A stretch of DNA of 54,990 bases from IMG/VR virus record IMGVR_UViG_3300048813_000106, positions 1 to 54,990 of that record; one strand, given 5' to 3'. Shown here in pieces: positions 45,910 to 53,644 of this stretch (position 1 is its first letter; every line of letters starts with the position of its first letter). The notes under the pieces are model-generated. The model did not search any database. It was not told where the DNA came from and saw nothing but the letters and a program-made list of their open reading frames with translations. This DNA comes from a virus. The position numbers and the translations under genes were made by a program.

Positions 45910-46142
45910 GCCGCACGCTCCCGCGTCTGCGAGAACATACCCTCATACGACTGCCCAAACGGGTGCGTCACCCAACGATGTTTTTCCATCCGCAAGTCCG
46001 CCTGATCCATCTTCGCGAGCCTGTACGCCACCGTCACAGGCCTCGGATCAACCTCACGCCCGCAACACAAGCAACGCCCGTCGTCCAGCACGATGGAATG
46101 ATGACGAGTACAGGACAGCTTGAGCGGGATGACCTCGATCAC
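45906..46142 (-). CDS. Small zinc-finger protein, 78 aa
   Basis: Cys at C-T-R-H-H (residue 11), CLCCGREVDPRP, so a C-x-H ... C-x-x-C site. The rest is Lys/Arg/His-mixed. Coupled at both ends. Not recognised. Confidence 0.6.
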   Translation of the reverse strand: MIEVIPLKLSCTRHHSIVLDDGRCLCCGREVDPRPVTVAYRLAKMDQADLRMEKHRWVTHPFGQSYEGMFSQTRERAA

Positions 46143-46516
46143 CGCTCCATCGCCGCCTCAAGAACCACACGTGCATGCTTGAGCGCAGTCCGACGTTGCT
46201 CCGTCACCTTCTCCGGGTCCCGCTGACGACGCCACGAATCGAACAACGCATCAGCACCACGCGCGAGCATCTCATCTGTGACGGCGGGCACCGCGAAGGC
46301 CGTGGCAGGCAGCCAACTCTGGTTAGAGCCGTCCTCCCAACAGATCAAGAAAAGACGCTGAGGATCGGAAAACGCATCCGCTTTACTGTGGGCCGCGACG
46401 TGACCCTCTTTATCGAAGCCCCCCAGCTCGCTGTTGAAGCGCCGCACCCGTCGGCCCACCAACGCATCCGCTGTCAAGCTAGCGTGGCTCGTGTCGAAGT
46501 AGACCTCCACGCTCAC
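46139..46516 (-). CDS. Hypothetical protein, 125 aa
   Basis: Beta-type first half (VGRRVRRFNSELGGFDKEGH, LFLICWEDGSNQSWLPATAF) with an SH3-like outline, then a helical Arg-rich end. Directly below the exonuclease gene in the same operon. Unknown function. Confidence 0.6.
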   Translation of the reverse strand: MSVEVYFDTSHASLTADALVGRRVRRFNSELGGFDKEGHVAAHSKADAFSDPQRLFLICWEDGSNQSWLPATAFAVPAVTDEMLARGADALFDSWRRQRDPEKVTEQRRTALKHARVVLEAAMER

Positions 46517-47736
46517 GTCGCCCCTTCCCTCTGCTGGCGAGCCTCAGCGACACTCGCCCTCATGGCCTCTACGAGCGGCGAATTGGGGTCGTAAGCCTGC
46601 CGCGTCGCAGGACGATCCGCACCCTCGGGCGTGTACTCCGAGAACAGCAGTTTGCCGCCCTTAATCGTCCGATAGCCGAGCACCAGCCTGCCCTTCGCGC
46701 GCTTCACAGGGACCGGTCCGTGCTCGTCTACCCACGCCTTCAAGAAACCCGTGAGACGCTTCGAGACTGAGAGAGCGACCTGCCGTGCCCCCGCCGCACG
46801 TTCCGCGTCCTCGGGCGTACGGATACCACCGTCCTTGTAGTCGTCGTCTATGGGGCAAAGGTGAGCCTTGGCGCAGTTGAAACACTGGCGCCCCGGACTA
46901 GGTTTCCAGAACCCCTCGTCCAGGTCCGCGAGCTTGAGTGTGCGCGGAGGGCCTGCAGCGAGCGCTGCATCTAGGTTCTCCACGAGGATCGACAGGCGTT
47001 GCGTGATCTTCGGGAGATCAGAGCGCACGATCCGCGCTTCCCGCACCTTCGTCCGCCGTGGGTAGAACTCACGCGTGCTGACAGCCATGACCGCAGGAAA
47101 GTTGGTCAACACCAAGTAGGCATACAGCACCATCTGGAAGAAACCGAGAAAACTCAAACCCGGCTGCTCATCGTCAGGCTCATGCTGCGGCGGCAAAGCC
47201 CAGGTGAACTTAGCGTCGAATACAGTCGCCTCGTCCGGCGGGCGGCTGAGGAGCGCGTCCAGACGGCCTGTAACGATGCGCGTGCGCAGCTCTCCATTCG
47301 CGTCCCGGTAGGTTATGGGAGCTTCGAGCTGGCGCTCCACGTCGATCAGGTTACGGATAGTGAACGCGTTGTCCGCGCAAAACTTCCGGATCGACATCTC
47401 AAGCAGCGGGATGTCACGCAGCGGCACGCGCACACGCTCGGACGCAGGCACCCCTTGCTGGCGCAGCTTCTCCTCAAGGATCGCGATGCCCACATCCACT
47501 GGCACCGTTTCGGAGTCAGCTCTTTGCATCTCGCGGAGACAGTCCGCTACGACCCGATGGCCGATGACCCCCGCCGCCTGCGGATGAGTAGACCAGCCGC
47601 GCTCGTAACGGAGCGACATGAGACTCGACAGGCCGCAGTCATCGAACTTGGCGAGCATGCTCTGACGCAACGTAGGCCAGCGCAGCGCCACCTCGTCAAG
47701 CGTCAGCGGCCCCTCGGGAACGAGAGCGAGCGTCAT
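46513..47736 (-). CDS. Cas4/RecB-like PD-(D/E)XK exonuclease, 407 aa
   Basis: ATG at 47736 (ATGA). Nuclease motifs: VTGRLDALLSRP (motif II Asp) and VFDAKFTWALP (D-x-K, motif III). Cys34 near the N-terminus and CFNCAKAHLC near residue 330 give the four Cys of a Fe-S cluster as in Cas4 and AddB-type nucleases. The N-terminus has LRQSMLAKFDDC, typical of the family. It should resect DNA ends to give single strands for the RecT-like protein encoded upstream. The last 80 residues are an extra domain (KRLTGFLKAWVDEHGPVPVK). Confidence 0.87.
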   Translation of the reverse strand: MTLALVPEGPLTLDEVALRWPTLRQSMLAKFDDCGLSSLMSLRYERGWSTHPQAAGVIGHRVVADCLREMQRADSETVPVDVGIAILEEKLRQQGVPASERVRVPLRDIPLLEMSIRKFCADNAFTIRNLIDVERQLEAPITYRDANGELRTRIVTGRLDALLSRPPDEATVFDAKFTWALPPQHEPDDEQPGLSFLGFFQMVLYAYLVLTNFPAVMAVSTREFYPRRTKVREARIVRSDLPKITQRLSILVENLDAALAAGPPRTLKLADLDEGFWKPSPGRQCFNCAKAHLCPIDDDYKDGGIRTPEDAERAAGARQVALSVSKRLTGFLKAWVDEHGPVPVKRAKGRLVLGYRTIKGGKLLFSEYTPEGADRPATRQAYDPNSPLVEAMRASVAEARQQREGAT

Positions 47737-47873
47737 GTGCCCCGTGCCCTGCGCGTCTCCCACACCCGCAACGCTCGCGCGCGCCTCTCATCCGCACCCA
47801 TGCGGTCCGCAGCGGCACGGAGCGAGGCCGCGCGCTTGGCCTGGGTCGTCCGCTTGACGTAGAACGTCGTCAT
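47733..47873 (-). CDS. Arg/Ala-rich helical peptide, 46 aa
   Basis: ATG at 47873 overlaps the upstream stop, and its stop overlaps the exonuclease start, both ATGA. The sequence MTTFYVKRTTQAKRAASL, then RAAADRMGADERRARALRVW is a basic helix. Likely real by coupling. Unknown. Confidence 0.5.
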   Translation of the reverse strand: MTTFYVKRTTQAKRAASLRAAADRMGADERRARALRVWETRRARGT

Positions 47874-48547
47874 CCCTTCGCCGCCTCACTCGCACGGGGG
47901 CCGCTTGGGAGCTGCGGCGTCTCTCCGAGATCGCCAGGGCTCAACCCCAAGTGCTGCGCCTTCGCGAGGACCATCGCCTCGATGTCCGCGCGAGCGCGTT
48001 GCACCACATTCTCGGCATGCTCGCCTAGGGAAGTAGCAGCGAACTCCATGTTCGGCACCGCGTTGCCAATCACTGCCCCGAGGTGCCGCATGTTGGCCTT
48101 GGTCGGCTTCTCCGCAGCAACCTCGAACGCCTCACGAATCCCGGCGAGTGCCCTCTCCCCGGCGGCGTGCACCTCGTCCATCGACTCAGCAAGCCGTGGT
48201 TCATAGTTGAGGCCGGGTACAAGCCGCTCGTCCTCGCGCTGGCGGATCGTGCATGGCACCCCCGTGCCACTGTTCATGCTGAATACGAACGACGCCCACT
48301 GCGCCTCGCTCATCTCGACCTCAACGAACTCGCGCTTGCGGTGTAGCCAGTCGTGGTTCAGATCGCGCTTACGGGTCGCGGTCGCGATACGCACTATGAC
48401 GGTGTGCTGGTGTCGGATATCGCTGTCGAACAGCGTCGAGCCGTGACCCGAGTTCGATACACGACTGGCGCCGATCATGCCGAACGCAGGGTGCTGTTCA
48501 TCGCCATGCTCGTCCACCGTCTGCGCGACTACCTCTCGGCGGCTCAT
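47870..48547 (-). CDS. Conserved recombination-cluster protein, 225 aa
   Basis: The middle, GHGSTLFDSDIRHQHTVIVR, DLNHDWLHRKREFVEVEMSE and FVFSMNSGTGVPCTI, matches a family often found next to phage recombination genes. Its activity is unknown. C-terminal half is helical, with an Ala/Glu-rich end. In this operon it lies between the SSAP and exonuclease genes. Confidence 0.7.
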   Translation of the reverse strand: MSRREVVAQTVDEHGDEQHPAFGMIGASRVSNSGHGSTLFDSDIRHQHTVIVRIATATRKRDLNHDWLHRKREFVEVEMSEAQWASFVFSMNSGTGVPCTIRQREDERLVPGLNYEPRLAESMDEVHAAGERALAGIREAFEVAAEKPTKANMRHLGAVIGNAVPNMEFAATSLGEHAENVVQRARADIEAMVLAKAQHLGLSPGDLGETPQLPSGPRASEAAKG

Positions 48548-48822
48548 CCCTTCGCCGCTTCCCGTTCAATCTTCCTCCTGCGCACCTTCGCGGCCTGCAA
48601 CCCCCGAGCCACCTGAGCATGCTTAGGCGACCCCGCAGACAACCGCAACAACCCATCTTCTACACGCGCCTCACGCGCACGCATCTCATCAACCCTACGA
48701 TCCCCGCTAGCCGTTTGTGCAGACGCAGGGACACTCCCCTCCTGCCGAGGTTTCAACTCATGCAACGGCACCCCAGCAGTGCCTGTTATCGCACGACCCT
48801 CCCAGCCGCCTAGAGGGGTCAT
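48544..48822 (-). CDS. Hypothetical protein, 92 aa
   Basis: N-terminal part without order (GGWEGRAITGTAGVPLHELK), then a charged helix, RRVDEMRAREARVEDGLLRL and a Lys/Arg end. Overlaps both neighbours. Unknown function. Confidence 0.55.
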   Translation of the reverse strand: MTPLGGWEGRAITGTAGVPLHELKPRQEGSVPASAQTASGDRRVDEMRAREARVEDGLLRLSAGSPKHAQVARGLQAAKVRRRKIEREAAKG

Positions 48823-49160
48823 GCCGTAGCCTCGACGGGTGTGTCAAGGCGCACGCCGCAGTCGTGGCAGTACAGCCCCCGGCACCGCTCACACAGTTCC
48901 CCTGTCGGCGTCCGTACGATACCGGCGCCTTCGCCCGGGTCACACTGACACTCGCAGCCGTTGTCCAACGCCCAGTCGTCCGCCGTGTAACTAGTGATGA
49001 CTTCAGGCGCGCCCCATTCGAGATTGCGCCGATCCTCCAAACCAGCAACCACGCGCGCACAGCGAGGTTCGCCCCATCGCTTCGCCGCGCACGGCAGACA
49101 CAGAGCCTCGCAGCCCTCGACGTTGACGCCCACGATCTTGAGGTCGAATCCACTCAACAT
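48819..49160 (-). CDS. Cys-rich zinc protein, 113 aa
   Basis: ATG at 49160 has GGAGG upstream. Cys groups: CEALCLPC near residue 17, CECQC near 70, CERCRGLYCHDCG near 95. The spacing allows two zinc sites. Probably interacts with nucleic acid or protein. Not recognised. Confidence 0.6.
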   Translation of the reverse strand: MLSGFDLKIVGVNVEGCEALCLPCAAKRWGEPRCARVVAGLEDRRNLEWGAPEVITSYTADDWALDNGCECQCDPGEGAGIVRTPTGELCERCRGLYCHDCGVRLDTPVEATA

Positions 49161-49164
49161 CGTC

Positions 49165-49914
49165 CTATGCCTCCATCGCGACAGCAGCAGGACCAAGATC
49201 GGCGTAGAGAGCCCTCTCCGTCAGGCTCTCATGCTCGGCGTCCGTAATCTTGCTGTACCAGTTGTAGCCCCCGTACTTCGCCTCAAGCGCCTTACGGATC
49301 GGCTCGCGGCGTTTCGCCTGAGCGTCGAGAAACTCAGCCTTGCTCGGCTGGCCACGCCACTTCACCGTCACGCCGCCGTAGCGGCCCTCGATGACCTCCA
49401 CATCACGCAACAGGCGAGCAACCTCCATCCGTAGACGCTCCTCCGTCACGAAACAGGTGGTGCCACCCGAGAGCCTCTTCTCCCCCGTGTGGCGGTTCAC
49501 GAAGTAGTCCGTGCGGTAGGCGACATCCACGCACGCAGGGTGCCCCACGTCCGTCGCTGCCTGCGGTCCCGTGTGCCAGCCCCCAACGATCTCCTCCTCC
49601 GTCCCGTCAAGCAGCGTAATCGTGCGACGCCAGCCACCGAACCCGTCGTCTGGCTTGCCTCCCCACGTGAAGAACCACGCGAAATCACCGTCCTGGGACC
49701 AGTAGAGATGCCAGCCCTTACGCTCGTTACGCATCCGGCTGCCGATGATCGCGGCCTGCTCGCCACTCACCTGCTCTTGTGCGCAGGGCCGCTTGTCGTA
49801 GCGGCCGTACTCAGGCTGACGGTCCAGCAGGAAACACAGCGACGGGTCGTTGGCGTACTGAGCGTGCCACTCCACGCCGATGTCAAGAACCTGGATGGGA
49901 GTCTCGGGAGCCAT
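49165..49914 (-). CDS. Hypothetical protein, 249 aa
   Basis: Beta-rich first part (GWHLYWSQDGDFAWFFTWGG) and the C-terminal half is helical (EEVARLLRD-like segment, EFLDAQAKRREPIRKALEAK and ITDAEHESLTERAL). Just below the RecT-like gene, three bases apart. Not recognised. Confidence 0.6.
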   Translation of the reverse strand: MAPETPIQVLDIGVEWHAQYANDPSLCFLLDRQPEYGRYDKRPCAQEQVSGEQAAIIGSRMRNERKGWHLYWSQDGDFAWFFTWGGKPDDGFGGWRRTITLLDGTEEEIVGGWHTGPQAATDVGHPACVDVAYRTDYFVNRHTGEKRLSGGTTCFVTEERLRMEVARLLRDVEVIEGRYGGVTVKWRGQPSKAEFLDAQAKRREPIRKALEAKYGGYNWYSKITDAEHESLTERALYADLGPAAVAMEA

Positions 49915-49917
49915 GAC

Positions 49918-51021
49918 CTAAAGCTCCATCGAGGCTTGGCCGTCCACGCCCTCCGGTGGAGGCGTAGTCAACGCGTCAAGCTCAGCCTCCGCATCCGAAC
50001 GCTGCTGCTCAGACAGGTCATCCCCCGCGAGCGCCTCCTCAAGGCCCTCCACGCGCCCCTTACGGACACGCTCAGCCAAATCCAGCTCCTCCTCGGTCGC
50101 CTCCACAGGATCACCCACCTGCAGCGGCTCAGGAGCCTCTACAACCTCCGCGTCAGGGACAGCCCCCTCCGCATGGGCAGAGCGTTCCCGTAGCTCAAGG
50201 ATCGCGCTCTCGATAGCCTCCAACTCCACAGACACCCGGTAGCCCGCCAACCCCTTGAACACCAGTTCGACCTTCGCCGCTGACCAAGAGTGCGGCGCGA
50301 GACTGTTCTGCTCATCCATCAAGTCCTTCGCGCGTTCCTGCTGCTCCAACGGGATGTTGTCGATTATCGCGTCCAGCAGGGCACCACGGTCCTCCGGGCC
50401 AGCAGAACGCCCGCTAGTGCCGCCCGGCTCGCCGTCACGGGCACCGGAGGCGGCCACGCCTTCCAAATCCTCCGGTGTGTAGACGGGGATGCCGCGCATC
50501 GTCTCGGGCACCAGCAGCTTCACGCCCTGGCTCATCGCACGATTCCAGAACATAGCGACGGGATACTTGATGTGGTTGGACTTCGCGCCATTCGAGGTGG
50601 GCTTATCCAGCTCCGCGAGCTTGCTCTGCTCAGGCCCCCACTCCGAGACGCCCTCAGACTCGCCGTTGCGGAAGAACTCAATCGCCACACCCTCAGCGCC
50701 CATGCTCTTGACTTTCCAGTCGTAGCCCTCACGGGAGCGGACAAGCGTCCCGAGGAGGGTACCCCGGAGCTGCGCGTGACCCTTCACGATGTCGATACCC
50801 AACATCGACTGCGCAGGGTTCAAACCAAGGTGATGACCGACGAGCATGCGAGCGAACGCCTGCTCGGCCTGCTCGACATCCTTGAACATGCGTCCAGCGC
50901 AGAGAGCCTTCGCCTCCCGCCAAAGCATGGTCATCGTCGCATCCTGCAGCGTCAGACTCCCATCGGGAATGTCCGCAGGGGCGGCGGGCGGACGGTCTAC
51001 GGCGGTGCTCGGGCTGCTCAT
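49918..51021 (-). CDS. RecT-like single-strand annealing protein, 367 aa
   Basis: ATG at 51021 with GAGGAG upstream. Residues about 30-205 hold TMLWREAKALCAGRMFKD, LGLNPAQSMLGIDIVKGHAQ, LRGTLLGTLVRSREGYDWKV, SNHIKYPVAMFWNRAMSQGV and KLLVPETMRGIPVYTPED, the RecT-type core. The rest is acidic, low complexity (Glu/Ala/Pro). It should anneal single strands made by the nuclease encoded further down. It is behind its own promoter with the shared GTTACCGGAAC element. Confidence 0.88.
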   Translation of the reverse strand: MSSPSTAVDRPPAAPADIPDGSLTLQDATMTMLWREAKALCAGRMFKDVEQAEQAFARMLVGHHLGLNPAQSMLGIDIVKGHAQLRGTLLGTLVRSREGYDWKVKSMGAEGVAIEFFRNGESEGVSEWGPEQSKLAELDKPTSNGAKSNHIKYPVAMFWNRAMSQGVKLLVPETMRGIPVYTPEDLEGVAASGARDGEPGGTSGRSAGPEDRGALLDAIIDNIPLEQQERAKDLMDEQNSLAPHSWSAAKVELVFKGLAGYRVSVELEAIESAILELRERSAHAEGAVPDAEVVEAPEPLQVGDPVEATEEELDLAERVRKGRVEGLEEALAGDDLSEQQRSDAEAELDALTTPPPEGVDGQASMEL

Positions 51022-51041
51022 GGGGAGTCTCCTCACGTTCG

Positions 51042-51065
51042 GTTCCGGTAACGGACGGGACGCTA
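51042..51065 (-). promoter_or_regulatory. Promoter of the RecT operon with shared element
   Basis: On the minus strand TAGCGT (51065-51060) could be the -10. It is followed 13 bases on by GTTACCGGAAC (51052-51042), identical to the element at 37478. The -35 is not clear. A GAGGAG ribosome site and ATG follow. Confidence 0.55.
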
Positions 51066-51095
51066 CCACAAACACGTGACGACCCCTGAGACAGC

Positions 51096-51130
51096 GCTGG
51101 CCCCGCCGTCTCTGCAGGGGCGGGGCCAGC
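51096..51130. terminator. Perfect 12-bp hairpin
   Basis: GCTGGCCCCGCC (51096-51107) and GGCGGGGCCAGC (51119-51130) are exact inverted repeats with an 11-base loop. No T run follows. Could stop transcription from either side or be a protein site. Confidence 0.5.
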
Positions 51131-51281
51131 AAGTCGCTGTGTCGCGAGGGCTGTTACCGGGAGTTTCCGAGGAGACAGCCGTACCCCCGCGAACCAGCAG
51201 GAGCATAGCCGACGACAGGTCTACCCTTCCTGGGAGCTTCGGTCTCCGGCATGCCGGTGGGTCGTGGTGCTTCTCCGGGCT

Positions 51282-51305
51282 CGGCCCTGCCTTCGGGTGG
51301 GGCCG
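51282..51305 (+). terminator. UUCG-loop hairpin followed by TTTCC
   Basis: CGGCCCTGCC (51282-51291) pairs with GGTGGGGCCG (51296-51305) with two G-U wobbles, around a TTCG tetraloop. A short T run follows. Good candidate for an intrinsic terminator on the plus strand. Directly after it lies a second repeat, GTTTCCG-TC-CGGAAAC (51305-51320). Confidence 0.55.
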
Positions 51306-51514
51306 TTTCCGTCCGGAAACTAGACGCGACGGGCGGCAGTGCACCCCGATTGCGGCCCCGAGACTGCCCTTCGTTTACCGGGCTCGCTGCTCCCTCCCTT
51401 CACCCAGAGCTCTAGGTCCATCAGGCGCTGCGTTGAGAGCAGGTGTCATCCCGTCGCGTTGCAGGCGAGCATACTCCGAGGACCAGCAACCACCGTAGCC
51501 CCCCTGAAACGACG

Positions 51515-51564
51515 GGAGCCCGCCAGTCCGAGGACTTGACGGGCTCCGCGAAAACAACTACTGT
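51515..51564 (+). promoter_or_regulatory. Promoter overlapped by a nested inverted repeat
   Basis: TTGACG (51536-51541), 17-base spacer, TACTGT (51559-51564) is a good sigma-70-type promoter. GGAGCCCG (51515-51522) and CGGGCTCC (51540-51547) enclose AGTCC-GA-GGACT (51525-51536), so a repressor site or hairpin covers the -35. It would transcribe the structured stretch and the primase gene. Confidence 0.6.
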
Positions 51565-51891
51565 GCTCGATCGTGGAAAAGAGCAAGGGAAATATTAGCG
51601 ACTGGCCAGGCGTAGCGCCAGTCGTGCCCGCAGGCGCGTAGCAGGACCGCAACCGACGCGGGTAGTCCGTCGGTCGATCGGCACCTCCTACACCCGGACT
51701 GGCCGGGGAAGAGAGTCAAGCGCTGCGCAGCGGCAACCCGTCCCGCGAGAGGCCCCCGGAAAGGGCCGAAATCTTGGAAAACCGAGTGGGGAACAGCGTG
51801 GAGGAAACGATGGAGTCTCTTCGCCCATTACGTATAGGGGAAAAACCTTCGTCCCCGCGCAAGGCAAGAGATTGAAGAGAAAGAAGGAGAA
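51565..51891 (+). ncRNA. Candidate structured RNA leader (or origin region) upstream of the primase gene
   Basis: From the promoter to the primase GTG there are about 327 bases with no ORF worth calling. Successive hairpins: CGACTGGC/GCCAGTCG (51599-51624), ACCGACG/CGTCGGT (51652-51674), CCCGG/CCGGG (51693-51707), CGCTGCGCAGCG (51721-51732), GGCCC/GGGCC (51751-51767), CTTGG-AAAA-CCGAG (51773-51786), GGGGA/TCCCC (51837-51856), TGGGG/CCCCA (51893-51906). The last one holds the start codon. Purine-rich A/G stretches lie between 51864 and 51892. It may be a regulatory leader, an independent RNA, or part of the replication origin. No known RNA family recognised. Confidence 0.45.
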
Positions 51892-52404
51892 GTGGGGAAA
51901 TCCCCAAACAGCATTAGAGCCTTGGAAAGAAAGGATTGCGTGATCTATACCTTTGGACAGCTCCAGGCGGAAACGCGCGAGCTGGACGGCCCCGGACGCA
52001 AATCGTATTTCGAGGCGCTTCCTGAGCCTCAGCAGCGCGAGGCATGGCGTACTTTGCGCGAGACGACGGAGTTCCGGCGTGCGCTACGAGAACCGCGTGC
52101 GGTGCGAACCGACTGGCGTGCTATCGGCGACCGGCTACGCGAGCTGCCTGCTACGGAGTATGTGCAGAGGATCGCCGGACGTGAGATTGAGGACCGTCAG
52201 CGGATCACCTGCCCGTTGCCGGACCATGACGACCACACCAGCGACTTCGGTATACGCCAAACGGGCTGGCATTGCTTTGGCTGCAATCGCGGCGGCACGA
52301 TCTACGACTTCGCGGCGCTCTATTGGGAGCGTGGCGAAGACCCGAAGGGCCAGATGTTCAAGGCCGTGCGCACAGAGCTGGCGGAAATGTTCGGACTCAT
52401 CTAA
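51892..52404 (+). CDS. CHC2 zinc-binding primase-domain protein, 170 aa
   Basis: GTG at 51892 with AAGGAG upstream. The CHC2-type motif ITCPLPDHDDHTSDF ... GWHCFGCNRGG has the Cys/His ligands of DnaG primase zinc domains, with GTIYDFAALYWER behind. The catalytic TOPRIM domain is absent, so it may act with another primase part or as a regulator of priming. First gene of the plus-strand replication set. Its start codon lies in a TGGGG/CCCCA hairpin. Confidence 0.82.
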   Translation: MGKSPNSIRALERKDCVIYTFGQLQAETRELDGPGRKSYFEALPEPQQREAWRTLRETTEFRRALREPRAVRTDWRAIGDRLRELPATEYVQRIAGREIEDRQRITCPLPDHDDHTSDFGIRQTGWHCFGCNRGGTIYDFAALYWERGEDPKGQMFKAVRTELAEMFGLI

Positions 52405-52421
52405 AAACGAAAGGAAACACA

Positions 52422-52856
52422 ATGTCACTTAAAGACCGACTGGACGAAGAGACGCAGACCGCTGAGGCGTGGCGTCCCGAGCCGAACGAAGAGCTGATCG
52501 GGATCGTGCGCCGCTACAACATGCGGAAAATGGACGACGGCAGCGAATACCCAATCGTGACCATCGAGACTCCGGACGGCGAGAAACACGCCTGGCACGC
52601 CTTCCACAAGGTCGGGCGGGATCAGCTAGAGGAAGACAAGCCACGCCCCGGCGACGAAATCGGTGTTCGTTACCTCGGGAAGGTGGACGGTGAGACGTAC
52701 AGCTACCACAACTATCGCGTGGCTGTGGACCACAAAACACCGGAGCCGCCAGCAGGCAGCGACACGCCATCTGACGACCAAGACGGCCCCGGTCCCAGCG
52801 AAAGCGACTTCCAGCCCGCACCCGTGGGCGATGCGGACCAAGATATCCCTTTTTGA
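52422..52856 (+). CDS. SSB-like OB-fold protein, 144 aa
   Basis: ATG at 52422 with AAGGA upstream. Beta segments EELIGIVRRYNMRKMDDG, YPIVTIETPDGEKHAWHAFH and GDEIGVRYLGKVDGETY have OB-fold order. After a Pro/Asp-rich linker it ends in DADQDIPF, the acidic tip that SSB proteins use to bind partners. Likely the phage single-strand DNA-binding protein, though the OB part is not the standard SSB sequence. Confidence 0.72.
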   Translation: MSLKDRLDEETQTAEAWRPEPNEELIGIVRRYNMRKMDDGSEYPIVTIETPDGEKHAWHAFHKVGRDQLEEDKPRPGDEIGVRYLGKVDGETYSYHNYRVAVDHKTPEPPAGSDTPSDDQDGPGPSESDFQPAPVGDADQDIPF

Positions 52857-52884
52857 GGAAGGGGATACGTGCTAGGCTCGGATA

Positions 52885-53337
52885 ATGCCACGAAAGCCCT
52901 CATGCGGGTGCGGAAAGTGCCCCACATGCAGGGTGCGGCTCGCAACCCGCGAGGCGTATGCGGCTATGACACCGGAGGAACGTAAAGCATGGGTAGCCAA
53001 ACGCGACCCCGCGAAGGTGAGGGCGGCCGATCGAGCCCGCTATCGCCGGGACAAGGAGAAGCGTCTGGCTGCTCAGCGTGCCTATCAAGGGACCGTGCAG
53101 GGCCGTGCTGCTCGGGCACGCAGCCAGGCACGCCAGCGTGCGCAGAATCCGGTCAAGTACAAAGCGGTCACCGCCGTAGGCAACGCACTGCGGGACGGGA
53201 AGCTTGCGAAGGGTGCGTGTGAAAAGAAGGGACGTGACTGCAAGGGGCCAATCCACGCCCACCATGACGACTACATGAAGCCCTTGGAGGTTCGCTGGCT
53301 ATGCAGGAAACACCATGAACTCCTCCACCATCGGTAG
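52885..53337 (+). CDS. HNH/endonuclease VII-like zinc protein, 150 aa
   Basis: CGCGKCPTC at the N-terminus, a basic Arg/Ala/Lys helix in the middle (AADRARYRRDKEKRLAAQRA) and the end CKGPIHAHHDDYMKPLEV, RWLCRKHHELLHHR. The final block has the His-His ... W-L-C ... H-x-x-x-H order of small HNH-like proteins found in phages. Activity not certain. Confidence 0.7.
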   Translation: MPRKPSCGCGKCPTCRVRLATREAYAAMTPEERKAWVAKRDPAKVRAADRARYRRDKEKRLAAQRAYQGTVQGRAARARSQARQRAQNPVKYKAVTAVGNALRDGKLAKGACEKKGRDCKGPIHAHHDDYMKPLEVRWLCRKHHELLHHR

Positions 53338-53551
53338 TCGGGAGTGCGAGCGCACGGATGAGGGGCAGCAGGACAAGCTCCGTCATGGGTATCTGGCAGC
53401 GGCTAGGGAGGGCCGCCTGCCAGTCGCTGGGGATACGGCTCGCTGCGGCTACGTCAAACAGGACCACACAGGCACGGGGGGCGCATGGGGAACCGGGGAG
53501 TGCTGCATCGTCTGCGAACGGCTACGCCTCCGGGAACGGGAGCGCCAGTAG
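53315..53551 (+). CDS. Hypothetical protein, 78 aa
   Basis: ATG at 53315 overlaps the end of the HNH-like gene by 23 bases, with AGGAA before it. The sequence KLRHGYLAAAREGRLPVAGD and GTGECCIVCERLRLRERERQ has three Cys in a possible zinc site. Not recognised. Confidence 0.55.
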   Translation: MNSSTIGSRECERTDEGQQDKLRHGYLAAAREGRLPVAGDTARCGYVKQDHTGTGGAWGTGECCIVCERLRLRERERQ

Positions 53552-53587
53552 GCCAACCGTTTTGCCTGCGAAAAAGTGGGAGGTTCT

Positions 53588-53644
53588 ATGAGAGGCGGTT
53601 TTCCCTCCACCGTCACCTCTACCGTGTGTGCATGCAACTCCTAG
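53588..53644 (+). CDS. 18-aa leader ORF before the RuvC-like gene
   Basis: ATG at 53588 with GGGAGG upstream, stop TAG at 53642-53644, so it overlaps the RuvC-like start at 53632 by 13 bases. The RuvC-like start itself has no good ribosome site. Probably couples translation. Confidence 0.35.
   Translation: MRGGFPSTVTSTVCACNS

Noticed and set aside
51076-51498. 140-codon plus-strand frame in the non-coding region
   Set aside because: Starts within the first big hairpin, has no Shine-Dalgarno and low-order Ser/Arg/Pro sequence. Hairpins explain the region better.
51565-51891. RNase P RNA, tmRNA or group I intron
   Set aside because: None of the conserved cores of these RNAs could be recognised, and no split gene flanks the stretch.
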